64,000 nt of DNA from Escarpia spicata (taxonomy: Eukaryota; Annelida; Polychaeta; Sabellida; Siboglinidae): the NCBI GenBank assembly GCA_963995525.1, contig OZ023206.1:22722502-22786501 (forward strand), given 5' to 3'. The notes below the pieces were generated by a model. The model did no database searches. It was not told the origin of the DNA and worked only from the letters and a program-made list of their open reading frames with translations. Below, in pieces: positions 48,438 to 59,598 of the stretch. The translations under genes and the position numbers were made by a program. Numbering within the stretch: the first letter of the stretch is position 1; every line of letters starts with the position of its first letter.

Positions 48438-49269
48438 AGTTCGAAGACAGAAACACGTGTCGATAACGGAAAGACACAAACACGATCCACGTGGGTAAGG
48501 AAGTTGAACAACCCTGTCAAGGTAAACGCTCAGATAGTTTGCTTCCCTCCGAACGGAGGTGGCGCCACCAATTTCCGGAACTGGCCGATTTACTTGGAGA
48601 AGCAGGGCTGGGAGATGTTCGTGATTGATCCGCCGGGCTGGGAGGCGAGGTTCACGTAGACGCCTGGAGATGACCTGCAAGAGATGGTTCAGTCGGTGAG
48701 TGGCGAGTTGACACAGCTGCTCCCGCCCGACCGCTTCGTCTTCTACGGCCATAGCTTGGGCGCGCTACTGGCATTCGAGTGTACCCACTACCTGCAGGCG
48801 ATGAACAATCTCTGCCCGCGACACCTGTACGTGGCCGCCTAGTCAGGTTCGACCATCCCATACCAACATCCCCAGAACGTACCTCTAGACGTGTTCGAAC
48901 CATCCACGCCGAATGCACGTACTCACTTCTTACGTTCCGCGTTTTAGCTATCTTGATCCACGTCTGGCTTCCAATCCGGCCATAATGAAGCGACTGAAGC
49001 CATGTCTGGCTGCGGGTGTTAAGATGTGCAACGCCTACACCTACAAGTACGCCGACCGACTGCCTTGTAACATCACGGCGTTGAGCGGCAGCAACGACTT
49101 GTTTGCGCCAACCAGCAACATGGTCGGCTGGGCCAACATGGCGGACCGGAAGTACAAGTACCGCAGCAAGGTCTACCGCGGAGCTCACATGTTCCTACAA
49201 GACCCGGATGTCAGCAAAACGGTTGTGGCAAATATAAAGGCGGACATGGAAAAGTCACGTCGCAGTTAA
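48438..49269 (+). pseudogene. PKS thioesterase (type II-like alpha/beta hydrolase), interrupted
   Basis: In the same frame as ACP. About 18 codons after the TGA comes VRKLNNPVKVNAQIVCFPPN, then GGGATNFRNW, a TAG at 48656, GDDLQEMV, the nucleophile motif YGHSLGALLAFE (Ser 48753), and a second TAG at 48839. After a frame change near 48900-48945 the rest is LDPRLASNPAIM, LKPCLAAGVKMCNAY, the acid Asp in SGSNDLFAP and the His in YRGAHMFLQDP, ending at TAA 49267. This is the GrsT/oleoyl-ACP-hydrolase type, which releases or edits acyl chains. The catalytic triad is kept, but two stops and a frame break point to loss of function, unless separate exons or readthrough are used. Confidence 0.75.
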
Positions 49270-49855
49270 GAAGATTAAGGACGGCGCCTGATCACACCTG
49301 CATTTGTCCACGAATATGTTTGAACAAAGGTGGCGTTTCCTTTGCATAAATATGTGATTTGTTTTGGGCATCTCTATTGGAATAGATTGCTGTTTTAATT
49401 CCGCCCACATGATAGACGAATCAATCACGAGTAGTATTGATATGGTATCCCCTTTTAGGATGTGTTGCATCCTATAATTAGATACGAACTTTGAAAGGGC
49501 ATATTTGCAGACTAAAACATTACTGCTGCGCACAGAGTTACATTCCTAGTGGCTTTGTTCACCGCATCTGCACGTGGCAGTGATGGAACGCTCTCCTGTC
49601 TACGAAGACATAATCCTTCTTCTTTGTGCAACAAATGACGGGCAAGTCGGCGTCAAAACAACCATCAAATTGCACGTTTTCTTTTAAAACCAAATCGCAC
49701 CTTTGCACACAAGGTGAAATTGCCTGAATTAATTGTAGCACAGTAGAGCTCTACAATACCGACTTTCTGTAACCTTATGAAAACAACGACTGACATGCAA
49801 CGAACTATCTTATTTTGCACTGTGTTCACAGTAAGAAGGGTTGAGACGTTCTTTC
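49270..49855. other. No gene seen
   Basis: PKS 3' flank. No clear AATAAA close to the stop. Confidence 0.4.
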
Positions 49856-50044
49856 GCGAACGTAGTAGTAGTAGTAGTAGTATTTTATTCTCACTCCACG
49901 TATACATGCATTAAAATACAAAACAAATAAATATATTACATTCAAAGTTAGCACTATATACAAAGACCACTCAAAAAGAGTTATGAGAGACTTGTAAAAA
50001 CAAAAATGTACAAATAAAAACAGTATTAATTTAATAAACACGTG

Positions 50045-50498
50045 CTATTATTTTGTTGTATTGTGTAATCTTGTGTGCAGTATTTTTTGGAGGATGCTGG
50101 CAGTTTTACTTATTATATCGTCATTACTCAATAAATATACAAATTTATCTTGATCATTCATACTGGAAAAAGCTGGATCATTAATTGTTGCATAGCCTAT
50201 TAGTTCTTTTCGTTCGTTAAAATATAAAGGGCATTTCATTAAAACGTGAAACTCATTTTCTATTTCATTCGTGCAATTATAACACGTCCTAGCTTCAGGT
50301 GGGGGGTAATTTCGTTCAAAACGTCCAGTTTCAATTCTGATTGGTGCCACGCCACATCGAAATTTTGCAAGTGCTGATCAATTACTTCTAGGCATAATTT
50401 TCTTAACATAATGCTCAGTTACAAATTTTGTTTTGAACTGTTTATAAGTTCTTAGTTTATTTCTACTACCATTTCTGCCCTCTTCTCTATTTATAATT
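50045..50498 (-). pseudogene. LINE ORF2 C-terminal Cys-rich domain
   Basis: KLRTYKQFKTKFVTEHYVKK, then ALAKFRCGVAPIRIETGR, then CYNCTNEIENEFHVLMKCPL (CCHC knuckle) and an ORF end at about 50045. It is separated from the preceding segment by a frame change near 50500 and contains one stop (about 50380). Confidence 0.65.
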
Positions 50499-50499
50499 G

Positions 50500-51060
50500 T
50501 CATTGCTGTTCCTGTAATACAGACAGGCAAACATATGTGTGTTCTATTATAGCCTTTCCATTAACATGATCTCTTATATTAGTAAGAGTATGCATATTTA
50601 AGTCATTATAACGATGGTATACTTCGTAGCCCCAATTTCGTTTCCCACTTACGGCAATTTCCATCATCCATAGAAACACACGTTTTGTCACTCTAGATAC
50701 ATCCATATTGATCAAACGACACCAGAGCCTAGTAACAGATAGCCATTGTTGGTGAGTCGGGGTTTTCCACCCCATTTCACCCTGTACTGCTGCTGATGGG
50801 GTATATTTACCCACACCTAGGACAAATCGACAGGCAAAATTATGTATGCTATTTATGACCGAATATTCCTTTGTACCCCACACAGCAGAACCATAGTTAA
50901 TAATGGAGAACACCAAACCATCGTATAGTTTTGTAAAACAGTTAAAAGGCATTCCTCCATTACACTTTGTCTTAGCCATTAACAAACCCAGAGCTCTGTT
51001 CGCCGTAGTAGCTACTGTTTTTACCATCACCTTATAATCAAGATATTCAGTTAAAATCAA
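50500..51060 (-). pseudogene. LINE ORF2, region after RT
   Basis: 186 codons beginning at YLGLILTEYLDYK, the usual strand just after the RT thumb. It includes LYDGLVFSIINYGSAVWG. A one-base indel near 51075 separates it from the main ORF2. Confidence 0.65.
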
Positions 51061-51070
51061 ACCTAAATAT

Positions 51071-53560
51071 TTATACTTTTATTACGATGCATATGCTTTG
51101 GTCACCTAGTAGGAAGTCGCAAGTAGTCTCATATATCGATGGATTACGAAAATGTACAATTTGAGTTTTGTCTTTGTTAATAAACATGCTCCAGTCATTG
51201 CACCATTTCCAGATAACATTTAGCAATGTCTGCAGTTCTTCTGCTGATTCGGCCAGCACCACAATATCATCTGCGTATGCTAACATTGTAACAATTTCGT
51301 CTCCGATCTTAACACCTTTACCCGTGCCTTTCAATTGAGCTAATAAATCGTTTATAAACATATTGAACAAGATAGGTGATATAACACATCCCTGCTTAAG
51401 CCCGCATTCAACATCGAACCAGTCAGACTTTAAGTTGTTGACCCTAACACAACATTTGTAATCAACATATAATGATTTCAAAGCCTCAAGCATTTTCCCT
51501 TGTATGTTGAAGTTCCTAATTTTTTTCCAGAGGAAATTTCTATTGATACGGTCATAAGCTTTACTAAAATCTACGAAACATGCAAACGTTTGCTGTCGGC
51601 ATTTCTTTCTAGTATTGATTATGTTTGTAATGGTAGATAGGTGGTCGAGACAACTGCGACCTGATCTAAACCCGTTTTGCTCATCACACAAAAGGTCGTT
51701 GGCCTCTACCCACGATATAAGACGATCATTTAAAATAGAGCAGTATATTTTATACACATGGGAACTAAGCGTAATTCCCCTATAGTTCAATGGCACTCGT
51801 GGATCAGACGTACAACACTTGGGTATCGGGGTTACAATGCCCCGACGCCATGCTTCAGGAACCATGCTGTTGTTAAAACATTGATTAAATAGTTCGGAAA
51901 GGAAGTCTATGGCATTTTCATTGACCAGCGTTTCGACTGGGATGTTATCATCACCCAACGCTTTGTGTTTCTTGGCCAGGCGAATGTCCTCCTTAGAGAT
52001 AGGCCCATCAAGGTGTTCATTGTGACCCAGTGAGTGGGTCTCTACCGGCGATTGATAGTCAATTGTTTGTTCGTAATTGACCGGGTTCAGCAAAGTGTGA
52101 AAGTCAGTTCTCCATTTATGTAATTTCACGCTTTGATCAGTGGATGTGGAGCCGTCCTCTAGCATCACTTCCATTGGTATATCATGGATACGTTCTTGTT
52201 TTATCCCTAATTTTTCAATATGCTTCCAGAAAGCATTTGGATCATATGACGGCAGATCAAGTAGTTTTTCTTGTTGTTGACGCCAGAATTTGCGTTTGGC
52301 AGCTTGCACGTGCCTATCAAACAGTTTCTGGGCTACCTTCATTTCCGCTTTCAGGTGCGGTTTATTTTGTTCGTCGCCCTTAATCCACAATTGTTCACTT
52401 GTTGTGATGTTATTCCATAGTTGAGTAAGTTCATTTGTCCACCATTGTTTCTTGATCCGTCTGCGCTTATTACTGAGCACTGAGTGGTTTACATGGACCA
52501 CTTTTTGAAGTTTATCCTCCATCACCGTTTTAACATGTTCGCAGAAACTATCATATACTTTGTTCAGATTTTGTTGTGTTAAATTAGATCTTTGAATGAA
52601 CTGCATGAGATTAGCCCAATGTTCTTGTGTTGTGTCGTCATCTAGACATTTTTGGTCAATGCCTTCTAATTTATATCTCGTTGTACATGGGGTTTTGGGG
52701 TTCGGATCTGTATTATCGTAGCATTCCATGCACTCCAGGAGTAAAACCCATGTCAATATTGAGTGGTCTGGGATGGTTTTGTGTGGGTCAATAATTGATA
52801 CACACCCAGAGTCATTAAATATCTTTCGTGCCGAAGTTATTTTAAAGTCGGTAAACGACGCCAAACGCTCATGCGGTACAAGGCAATAATCAACGACAGC
52901 CAAACCTTTGGTTGAAACAGATGTGAAGTCGTTTATCGACGAACCGCGACCGTTCAGCATGCAACAGTTTGATGATATTAAAAGGTCGATGAGGTATTGT
53001 CCATGTGAATTCACTTTAAAATCAATAACTTTTCTCTCAGGAATGTAATCCACAACTTCAATGTAATCAGGCTCAGTGCCACAACGGCCATTGAAATCGC
53101 CACATATGAAGAATATTCCAAGTTTCTGGTATCCGTATATATGTGATAATAGTTCGTTGTAATAGGTTTCGGGGTCAATGTAACGTGATGACCCGTCAGG
53201 AGGAAGGTAACACACACACATCCTAAAACTAGTATCCGAGCTCTTGCTTGTGAAAGTTATCCACATTATTCCTTCCACAGATGTGTCTAGAATGCTCACA
53301 TTAAAATCATGCAGCAGAGCATCTTTTACAAAAATGCCTACTCCGCCTGACCCTGACTTGGCCCGACAGTTCAGGTTTGTGCGATTATGCCCCCACCATT
53401 TATATCCATTAATTTCCAGCGTGTTTACATCTGTAAGATGTGTTTCCACCACGGCGATTACATACGAGTTGAGGTGTTTGACACATTCTGCCCTCACTTG
53501 GTAGTTGTCGGTGTTTTTGTTTAGCTTCCACCCGTTAGCATTCCAACATCCCACGGACAC
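51071..53560 (-). CDS. LINE ORF2: endonuclease and reverse transcriptase
   Basis: 829 codons. Apurinic endonuclease at residues 3-~280: CWNANGW, VVETHLTD, GDFNGRCG, and DHSILTW at the end. RT at ~500-800: RGITLSSHVYKIY, NGFRSGRSCLDHL, FVDFSKAYDRI, GLKQGCVISPILFNMFINDL and catalytic YADD near residue 757. A frameshift after SICIVIK cuts the frame at 51071. The first codon is GTG, directly following the TAG that ends ORF1 and in the same frame, so no dedicated ATG is evident near the start of the endonuclease. Confidence 0.85.
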   Translation of the reverse strand: MSVGCWNANGWKLNKNTDNYQVRAECVKHLNSYVIAVVETHLTDVNTLEINGYKWWGHNRTNLNCRAKSGSGGVGIFVKDALLHDFNVSILDTSVEGIMWITFTSKSSDTSFRMCVCYLPPDGSSRYIDPETYYNELLSHIYGYQKLGIFFICGDFNGRCGTEPDYIEVVDYIPERKVIDFKVNSHGQYLIDLLISSNCCMLNGRGSSINDFTSVSTKGLAVVDYCLVPHERLASFTDFKITSARKIFNDSGCVSIIDPHKTIPDHSILTWVLLLECMECYDNTDPNPKTPCTTRYKLEGIDQKCLDDDTTQEHWANLMQFIQRSNLTQQNLNKVYDSFCEHVKTVMEDKLQKVVHVNHSVLSNKRRRIKKQWWTNELTQLWNNITTSEQLWIKGDEQNKPHLKAEMKVAQKLFDRHVQAAKRKFWRQQQEKLLDLPSYDPNAFWKHIEKLGIKQERIHDIPMEVMLEDGSTSTDQSVKLHKWRTDFHTLLNPVNYEQTIDYQSPVETHSLGHNEHLDGPISKEDIRLAKKHKALGDDNIPVETLVNENAIDFLSELFNQCFNNSMVPEAWRRGIVTPIPKCCTSDPRVPLNYRGITLSSHVYKIYCSILNDRLISWVEANDLLCDEQNGFRSGRSCLDHLSTITNIINTRKKCRQQTFACFVDFSKAYDRINRNFLWKKIRNFNIQGKMLEALKSLYVDYKCCVRVNNLKSDWFDVECGLKQGCVISPILFNMFINDLLAQLKGTGKGVKIGDEIVTMLAYADDIVVLAESAEELQTLLNVIWKWCNDWSMFINKDKTQIVHFRNPSIYETTCDFLLGDQSICIVIKV

Positions 53561-54442
53561 CTAGCGACGACCGCGCACATCTGATCTATTGTCGCGCTCC
53601 CGACGTGTCCTTTGATTTCTTGGGTTTCGACCACGACTGCTTCCTTGCTCATTGTTCCTGGTGGTTGATGGGGAATTGTGAGCGCGGTTGTTGGCGTTAC
53701 GAGATCCGGCGTCACATCTCGTGATTCTGGAGCCGCGTATTTCCAGGTTGTTGTTGTCAAGAGCTTTTACGAGGATTCTGAAGTTCGATTCGATTACACG
53801 TTGCTCTTTTGGCTTGTCGTGGACTATTATGATGTCACGATATTTCGCACTTTGTCGTAAGTCTTTTTTAATTTTCATTACTTTCGCTTTGTCATTAGCG
53901 GTTTTAAATGTCGTTATTACGACGCCAGGGTAGCCGTTTCTGCTGGATGCTTTGCGTACAGCTTTTTAACATTTTACATCTGTGAGCTTGAGCCCGTCTC
54001 TCAGTACTTGGTTGATTTTTTCTACTACGTTTTCGTTCTCCGATTCGGGTAGGTTAAGAACGACACTGTTTAGAGCGCGACCGTCGTGTGCACCCACTAC
54101 GTCTGCGTACGAGGGCACCCTGTTCGCCAAGGCTGTAAGACGGTCCTCCAGGTTCTCGTCCGTATCTACACAGGCGTATCTTTGTTCGAGATTTAGTATC
54201 CTTTCTTCTATAGCTGCTGTTCGTGTGTTAATGTCATCACGGAATGCTTTCATCTGATCTTCGATCATATCCGCAATTTGTTTAGATAGTGTTTTCTCGA
54301 AAGTTGAGAATCTATTTTCAATGATGTCCCTAAACGACTCGATGTCAGCAGCGATAGATGCGAGGCTTGGTTCATTGGTCGTTGTGTTGTTAGTCGCCCC
54401 GCTCGCTCTGGGCATTGGCTTGTTGGTTGTAACACTCGCCAT
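53561..54442 (-). pseudogene. LINE ORF1: coiled coil and RRM-like RNA-binding protein, one stop
   Basis: ATG at 54442. Residues ~15-45 are Thr/Asn-rich. A coiled coil follows (FRDIIENRFSTFEKTLSKQI, EERILNLEQRY). An RRM-like start is VVLNLPESENENVVEKINQV. A TAA stop at 53966 follows DVKC, and the same frame continues KAVRKASSRN, VVITTF, RDIIIVHDKP (C-terminal domain) and an Arg/Asn-rich tail to TAG at 53561. The architecture resembles L1-type ORF1, which binds and chaperones LINE RNA. The single internal stop is probably a point mutation. Confidence 0.7.
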
Positions 54443-54514
54443 GACGCAATAGTGTACCTTGTGGGTGTCTCGGTGAAAGGGCACACGCAACATGGGTATG
54501 CTACAGGTAGCCAC

Positions 54515-55930
54515 AAATGTAGGTTGTTGTTGTAGTTTTCAACTGGTGGTGAGACACCTGTTGGTCACTGGTTGGGTGATAATGGGCTTGTATGTTCAGT
54601 TGAAAAGCAAAATCATTAAAGTCGTATAGCATTTCATTTACACGATGTGGGCGATATAGTATTATATTTACGTTTGTGTTTGTGTTTTGGAAATACTCAA
54701 TAACAACGTTAGTAAAACATGTGGCCCGCTGCAGTGAACAGGGTATTAAGTCGCACGGGTACATTCTCGACACGAGCCAAACATAGCTCTGTAGACTGTA
54801 GGTCATGTTCCTTCAATGTTGCGATTTTTGCAGAAATGGACACCTTTTTATTTCGTCTTTCAATGTCTAGTTTATTGTCATCAACACACAACCCAAACTA
54901 ATAACATATATGCATTTACGAACCCGTAGATTGAAAAAAAACAATAGCTGTTATGAGTCACAATTACCTTGTTTCTCAAAACATTGTTATTGTTAAACTT
55001 TGCTTCAATTGTAGCGCTATATCAAAAACTACGAAGATATTTCAACAAATGACGTATTATTTTAAAACTCATGATATGTGGACTCCAAAAATGTACACAA
55101 CTCAATTTCACAATTTTGCGGCTTAATACCCACTTTACTGTGACAGGCCACATATTTTATGTCAGACCTCTGGAAACATTGTTATGTTGTCATGTCAAGA
55201 ATAACGAAGTACTGTAGGTAACTAGAATGCATTTACAATAAAAATTAATATAAAAGTATAACTTCCTTCTGCTTTATCTGTTTACAGCAATACTCTGTGT
55301 AGTAACACTTATTATGTTTACTTGTTATATTATATTAATCCAAATTCAGCTAACACATCATACTGTCCTGGGTTGAATAGATATTATGCTAGTTATACTT
55401 GAGGTTACTTAATTTTGACAAGACGCCGTGTATATGTCCGTATGTATCGATTGAAACCTATACCTATACACTTGGATGGGGATGTATATTTTATACAGTT
55501 TCTCTCAGCTTAGTTTTAGTTTTGCTTAGTTAGTTCTTAGCCATTACATACGTTTTTTCTTGTGTTCGTTACAGTGTCCGAAGCTATCTTAAATTATTGT
55601 CACAAGTCATTGCATTTTAGACACACTGCAAGCACATCTTTTGCTCTGCAACTAGGTGTCTAAATAAAGTGTATCATAATAATTATTTAATAACCCACAA
55701 TGGATGTTGAATTATCTGGCAGTTGACGTCCTGTATTGTTTGCATATAGGCTATAAAGAATGGCTATTTGGTGTCTTGTAAAATAGTATATCTCATAAAT
55801 GTAAAACGAGTACAATACAGCGTTGAATATTCTGTCAGTTTAAAGTTGTACGTTCTTAAACAGTCTTAACTGCACAACAGAGCAATCAATATATATGGTA
55901 ATTATTGATGAATACTGCGTCAATTCCATA
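54515..55930. other. No gene seen
   Basis: The first few hundred bases may be LINE 5' UTR. The rest is AT-rich without features. Confidence 0.4.
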
Positions 55931-55974
55931 ACATTGCTGCTCTCTCCTCCTTGCTTCCTGCTGTACAGGGGTGA

Positions 55975-57073
55975 GGGTCAGGTATAGTAAAACTGAACCA
56001 CCCTATGTGTCTTTTCCTTCCATTGTTTTCTGTCCATCGCTCCCTCTCTCCATCTTTCATCCTCCGCTGATTTTCTCATGTCCCTCCTCATGCAGTCCTC
56101 CCATCTCAGTTGTGGCCTTCCTCTTTTTCTGTGTCCTTTATATTGTTCCGCATCTGCTCTCTTCGCTATTTTTTCGGAATCCATCCTTTCCAAGTGGCCT
56201 GCCCATCTCATCCGGCTTCTCGGTAATTCTCCTGTTACATTGCACTGCATTCCAACCTCTTTTCTCAGGTAATTCGTCCTTCTTCTATCTACCCGTTTTG
56301 TTCTTGTTATTCTTCTAACCCAGTTGTTTTCACAAACATGCAGTTTCTGTTGTTGTTGTTCTTCAGCGCCACTGTCTCAAGACCATGTAGGCATGCCGGT
56401 GTAACACACATTCTCAGAACTTTCCCTTTCAGCTTTTGTGAGATTTTTCTGTCCATCATGACTCCCTCTACCTTTCTCCAAGCATTCGCTCCTGCTTGTA
56501 TTCAGCGTCGCACCTCCACATCTGAACGCCCATCCGCCGTAACCATTCCTCCAAGGTACACACAGCCGTCCACTTGCTTAGTTTCCTTTCCATCCAACCT
56601 GATGTCCAATTCCTCTCTCTCTGCTGTCCAACCCACATCATTTCTATCTTCTCCATGCTCATTCTCAGTCCGTGTTTCTTGAACACCATGTTCCATTCCT
56701 CCAACATGTCTTGTGGCTCTTGATTGCTTTCTGCTAATGTGGCCAGATCGTCTGCATACATCATTTTTCTGAGTAAATTTTTCGTGCTGATCTTCCTGCC
56801 GATTAGTTCCATCACCATGATAAATAATAATGTGCTTAGGGCACTTCCTTGCCTCGTTTTCGTTTCCTGTATGCACAGTACCCCCAAACGCCTTCTCCCC
56901 GTCATCTCCACCACCTCAACCGCTTTACCGCTCATTGAGCCAACATTCAAACTGCCTAACCGGACTTCACATTTGGATCGCTGCCGGCCAGACAACCCCC
57001 TTGGATTAGACGGCGCGTCGGTTGCCCCGGACGCGGTAGCTTCCTCTTTCACTGTTAATTGTACCATCATATG
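55975..57073 (-). mobile_element. Internally deleted RTE-like LINE
   Basis: The main frame (57070-56468) starts with an endonuclease N-terminus (GSLNVGSMSGKAVEVVEMTG, LCIQETKTR) and switches at residue ~73 (about 56851) directly to the RT palm (QGSALSTLLFIMVMELI, MMYADDLATLAE, LRMSMEKIEMM). It ends with the typical RTE tail RMRWAGHLERMD, RKRGRPQLRWEDC and DRKQWKEK (56250-55978). About 2 kb of endonuclease and RT fingers is missing, and the join is in frame. Confidence 0.75.
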
Positions 57074-57509
57074 ATTTGGGACACCATAGCCACTCAGCAG
57101 CGCTGCCCTGGCTGACTTGCTAGTGCGGTTTGATGTCAGAGGTTTCCTTCTTCTAGATCACCTTCTTACCTTGGCTAGTGTGCGTGATCTGCCCAGTGCT
57201 GCTGAACGTGCCAAGAGTATCTGTTTTCACTACCCCATCTGCTGCACATTAATTGTGATATCCCTACTGATTGCAATCAAAAGCAATCATTTTCGCACAT
57301 TGTATCATTAAAGAACCTCTTATATGAATGTTGAATGTCGTTACAATTGCTGTTGTTATGTTTGCATATGTAGCAGTAGGTTAGCCGTTTATTTGTGACA
57401 TCATTAACATTAATATTGGTCGTGGAGTTGAGTATATAATATATCTTGATCTGCTTAAAAACATCGGTCAGCCTCGCGCGACGCTATATACATATCTGGT
57501 CAGCGAATG

Positions 57510-57915
57510 TTGTCGGTAGGAATATATAATAGCCACAAGCTAGAAGTATTCCAGAACAGATGCCTTCGAAGAATTCTCAACAAATGTTGGCCGAACATCA
57601 TCACGAACGCCGAGTTACACAGGAGGACTGCTGCCAAATCCAGATGCGTCGGTGGAGATGGTTCGAACATATTCTACGAATGCCACCACAGCCTTACCCA
57701 GAGTAGCCCTCAGATGGTCTCTTGATGGCCGGAGAAAGAGAGGCAGACCAAATGAGACATGAAGGAGGACAGTAGAGAAAGAGATGAAAGAGCAGGGATG
57801 GACCTGGGGATACCTCGAAAGATAATCAACAGACAGATCACAGTGGCGAGCTCTTGTGGCGGCCTTATGCGCAACTCCGCGCGAAGAGGACTAAGTAAGT
57901 AAGTAAGTATACATA
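57510..57915 (+). mobile_element. LINE 3' fragment with (AAGT)n end
   Basis: KLEVFQNRCLRRILNKCWPN and ITNAELHRRT in one frame, then GRRKRGRPNET, KEMKEQGWTWGYLER and QWRALVAALCATPREED in others, ending in (AAGT)n at 57893-57908. It is the C-terminus of an RTE-like ORF2 broken by frameshifts. Confidence 0.7.
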
Positions 57916-58709
57916 TATATATATACATATATATAAAACAAAATATAAAAAACGAGCCCCCCTTCAGCAAAACCTGGTTACGGGCCTGCTATATAGGCTT
58001 TCAAAGATTTATAGACTCTTAGTAACGAGTACTGCATTTACCTATCTGCATTACTATTGTGCAGATGACGTCACTGGATGAGGCGAGAGAGGTGAAGAAG
58101 CAATTGCATAGGCGGAGGTAAGAATTGTAATCAGCATGACAAGTAGAACACCTATCAGTCACTGTAACTATATTATGTCCACATGTATATATAAAAGCTG
58201 GCAGCTGCCATTTTGCTGAAGTTCAGAACACCTTTTTCATCGGTAAAGATAACTAAGGAAATGTTCTGTGGTATTGGACAATCACATTCGTTGTGGAAAC
58301 ACTACGCTTCAGAGTAGCTCGACGGGAATGCAATGGCAACAGTCTAAACGCAACGTGGCACATCTTCCAAGTGTTAGCCTACGTCCCCACATATATCTGA
58401 ACGTTTAGCCTTGATATGTCTTTGCAGAGAGCCGAACAGCGTGACAGTGTTTTACGCTGATTAAAGTACATGTAGACTTTATTAGACTGGTCGTTATTAC
58501 TTGTGTACGATTAGTCCTTTTTGAAAAATGTCATTTGGGCACCTGCACATTCACAAACTCCTGAAGTAATGATATTTCAATAAATTTTGTAACATTTTAT
58601 AGTGTATGTTGTACGGAATCCCAAAATAGTACAACACTACATTTTACAATGTTGCAATTACAACTGTAATACCTACTTTGCGGTGGTATGTCTCAGATGC
58701 TGAATTATC
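57916..58709. other. No gene seen
   Basis: TA tract at 57909-57935, then anonymous sequence. Confidence 0.4.
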
Positions 58710-58712
58710 TAA

Positions 58713-59595
58713 AGGGCCAAGTACACATAAGGACGGCAATGGCAGAAGTCGACGGCAAGCAGCAAAAAATCGCTGTAATGGGAATAACACAGAGCCTAGT
58801 ACACACGGCGGCAAACCGCTCGACGGCAAAACTGCTCGACGGTAAACCACCGAGAATCGAAACAAAAGTAATTTTCCAAAAATTGTCACGCGGCAAATGT
58901 ACTCTTTGACCAATGGGCGCTGCTGTTTTCCGTGATATCAAATTGTACGTATTCAAATATAGCGATGTAAACATAACAAAACATTGCAGATTCAAAGTTT
59001 TATATACATTTTGTAATTTATGTAATTTAATTTGATTTTCAGGAATCCAGTGAATATAATGTTTAAGTAGGACCTCAGAACATTTGGTTTTATAATGTTA
59101 TTCCAACATAGCAAAATATGTGAACAATACGTAGTTGCATGGATGCAAGGTAAATTCATAACGGATGATGAATTAGCGGCGAGAGTTGTTATGAGCTACG
59201 TCCCATCGCGATTATATAAACTCCAAGAAGAAGTTGGCCGTTTGGAAAGTCATAGGGGCCAAGATAAACATGTCTAGAAAATGATAATTAATGGAAATAA
59301 TGCAAACAAATTGCCAGTGTCAGTATAAGTATAGCGTGCACAAGCACACTTGCCTTGACTTAATTTTTGCTTAAGCACCGCTTCAGTTCATGTTTGAAAC
59401 AATACAAATAATATGCACTTTGATGTTGTCCTTTTTCGTTCAATGCCATCTTTTTATAGCGTCCAAAAACTGCTAACGTGACCAATTTGCATATGCCGTC
59501 GTAGAATACTGTGTCGTGTGTACTAGGCTTTGCTCGCGGTTTGACGCTTAGCCGTCGAGGTTTTGCCGTTGCAATCGACATGTGTACTAGGCCCT
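58713..59595. mobile_element. Harbinger-type non-autonomous element, 883 bp
   Basis: Ends AGGGCCAAGTACACAT and ATGTGTACTAGGCCCT are inverse complements with one mismatch. TAA occurs directly outside both ends (58710-58712, 59596-59598), the 3-bp TWA-type duplication of PIF/Harbinger. A second inner pair GCCTAGTACACAC (58795) and GTGTGTACTAGGC (59517) repeats the terminal motif. Internal frames (58688-58909, 59095-59277) match no transposase, so it depends on an enzyme encoded elsewhere. Confidence 0.75.
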
Positions 59596-59598
59596 TAA

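Larger units (their letters stand above)
49861..54514 (-). mobile_element. Full-length-looking LINE, minus strand
   Basis: ORF1 (54442-53561), ORF2 endonuclease/RT (53560-51071), C-terminal continuation (51060-50500) and a Cys-rich terminal domain (50480-50045), with a terminal (TAC)n tail at 49861-49880. The 5' limit is uncertain. The C-terminal FRCGVAPIRIETGRFER and C-x2-C...H-x4-C motif belongs to a LINE group common in invertebrates and fish, but I could not fix the clade. ORF1 has one stop and ORF2 at least two frame breaks. Confidence 0.8.

Noticed and set aside
46394..48752. Minus-strand ORFs across the PKS
   Set aside because: Shadows of GC-rich coding sequence on plus.
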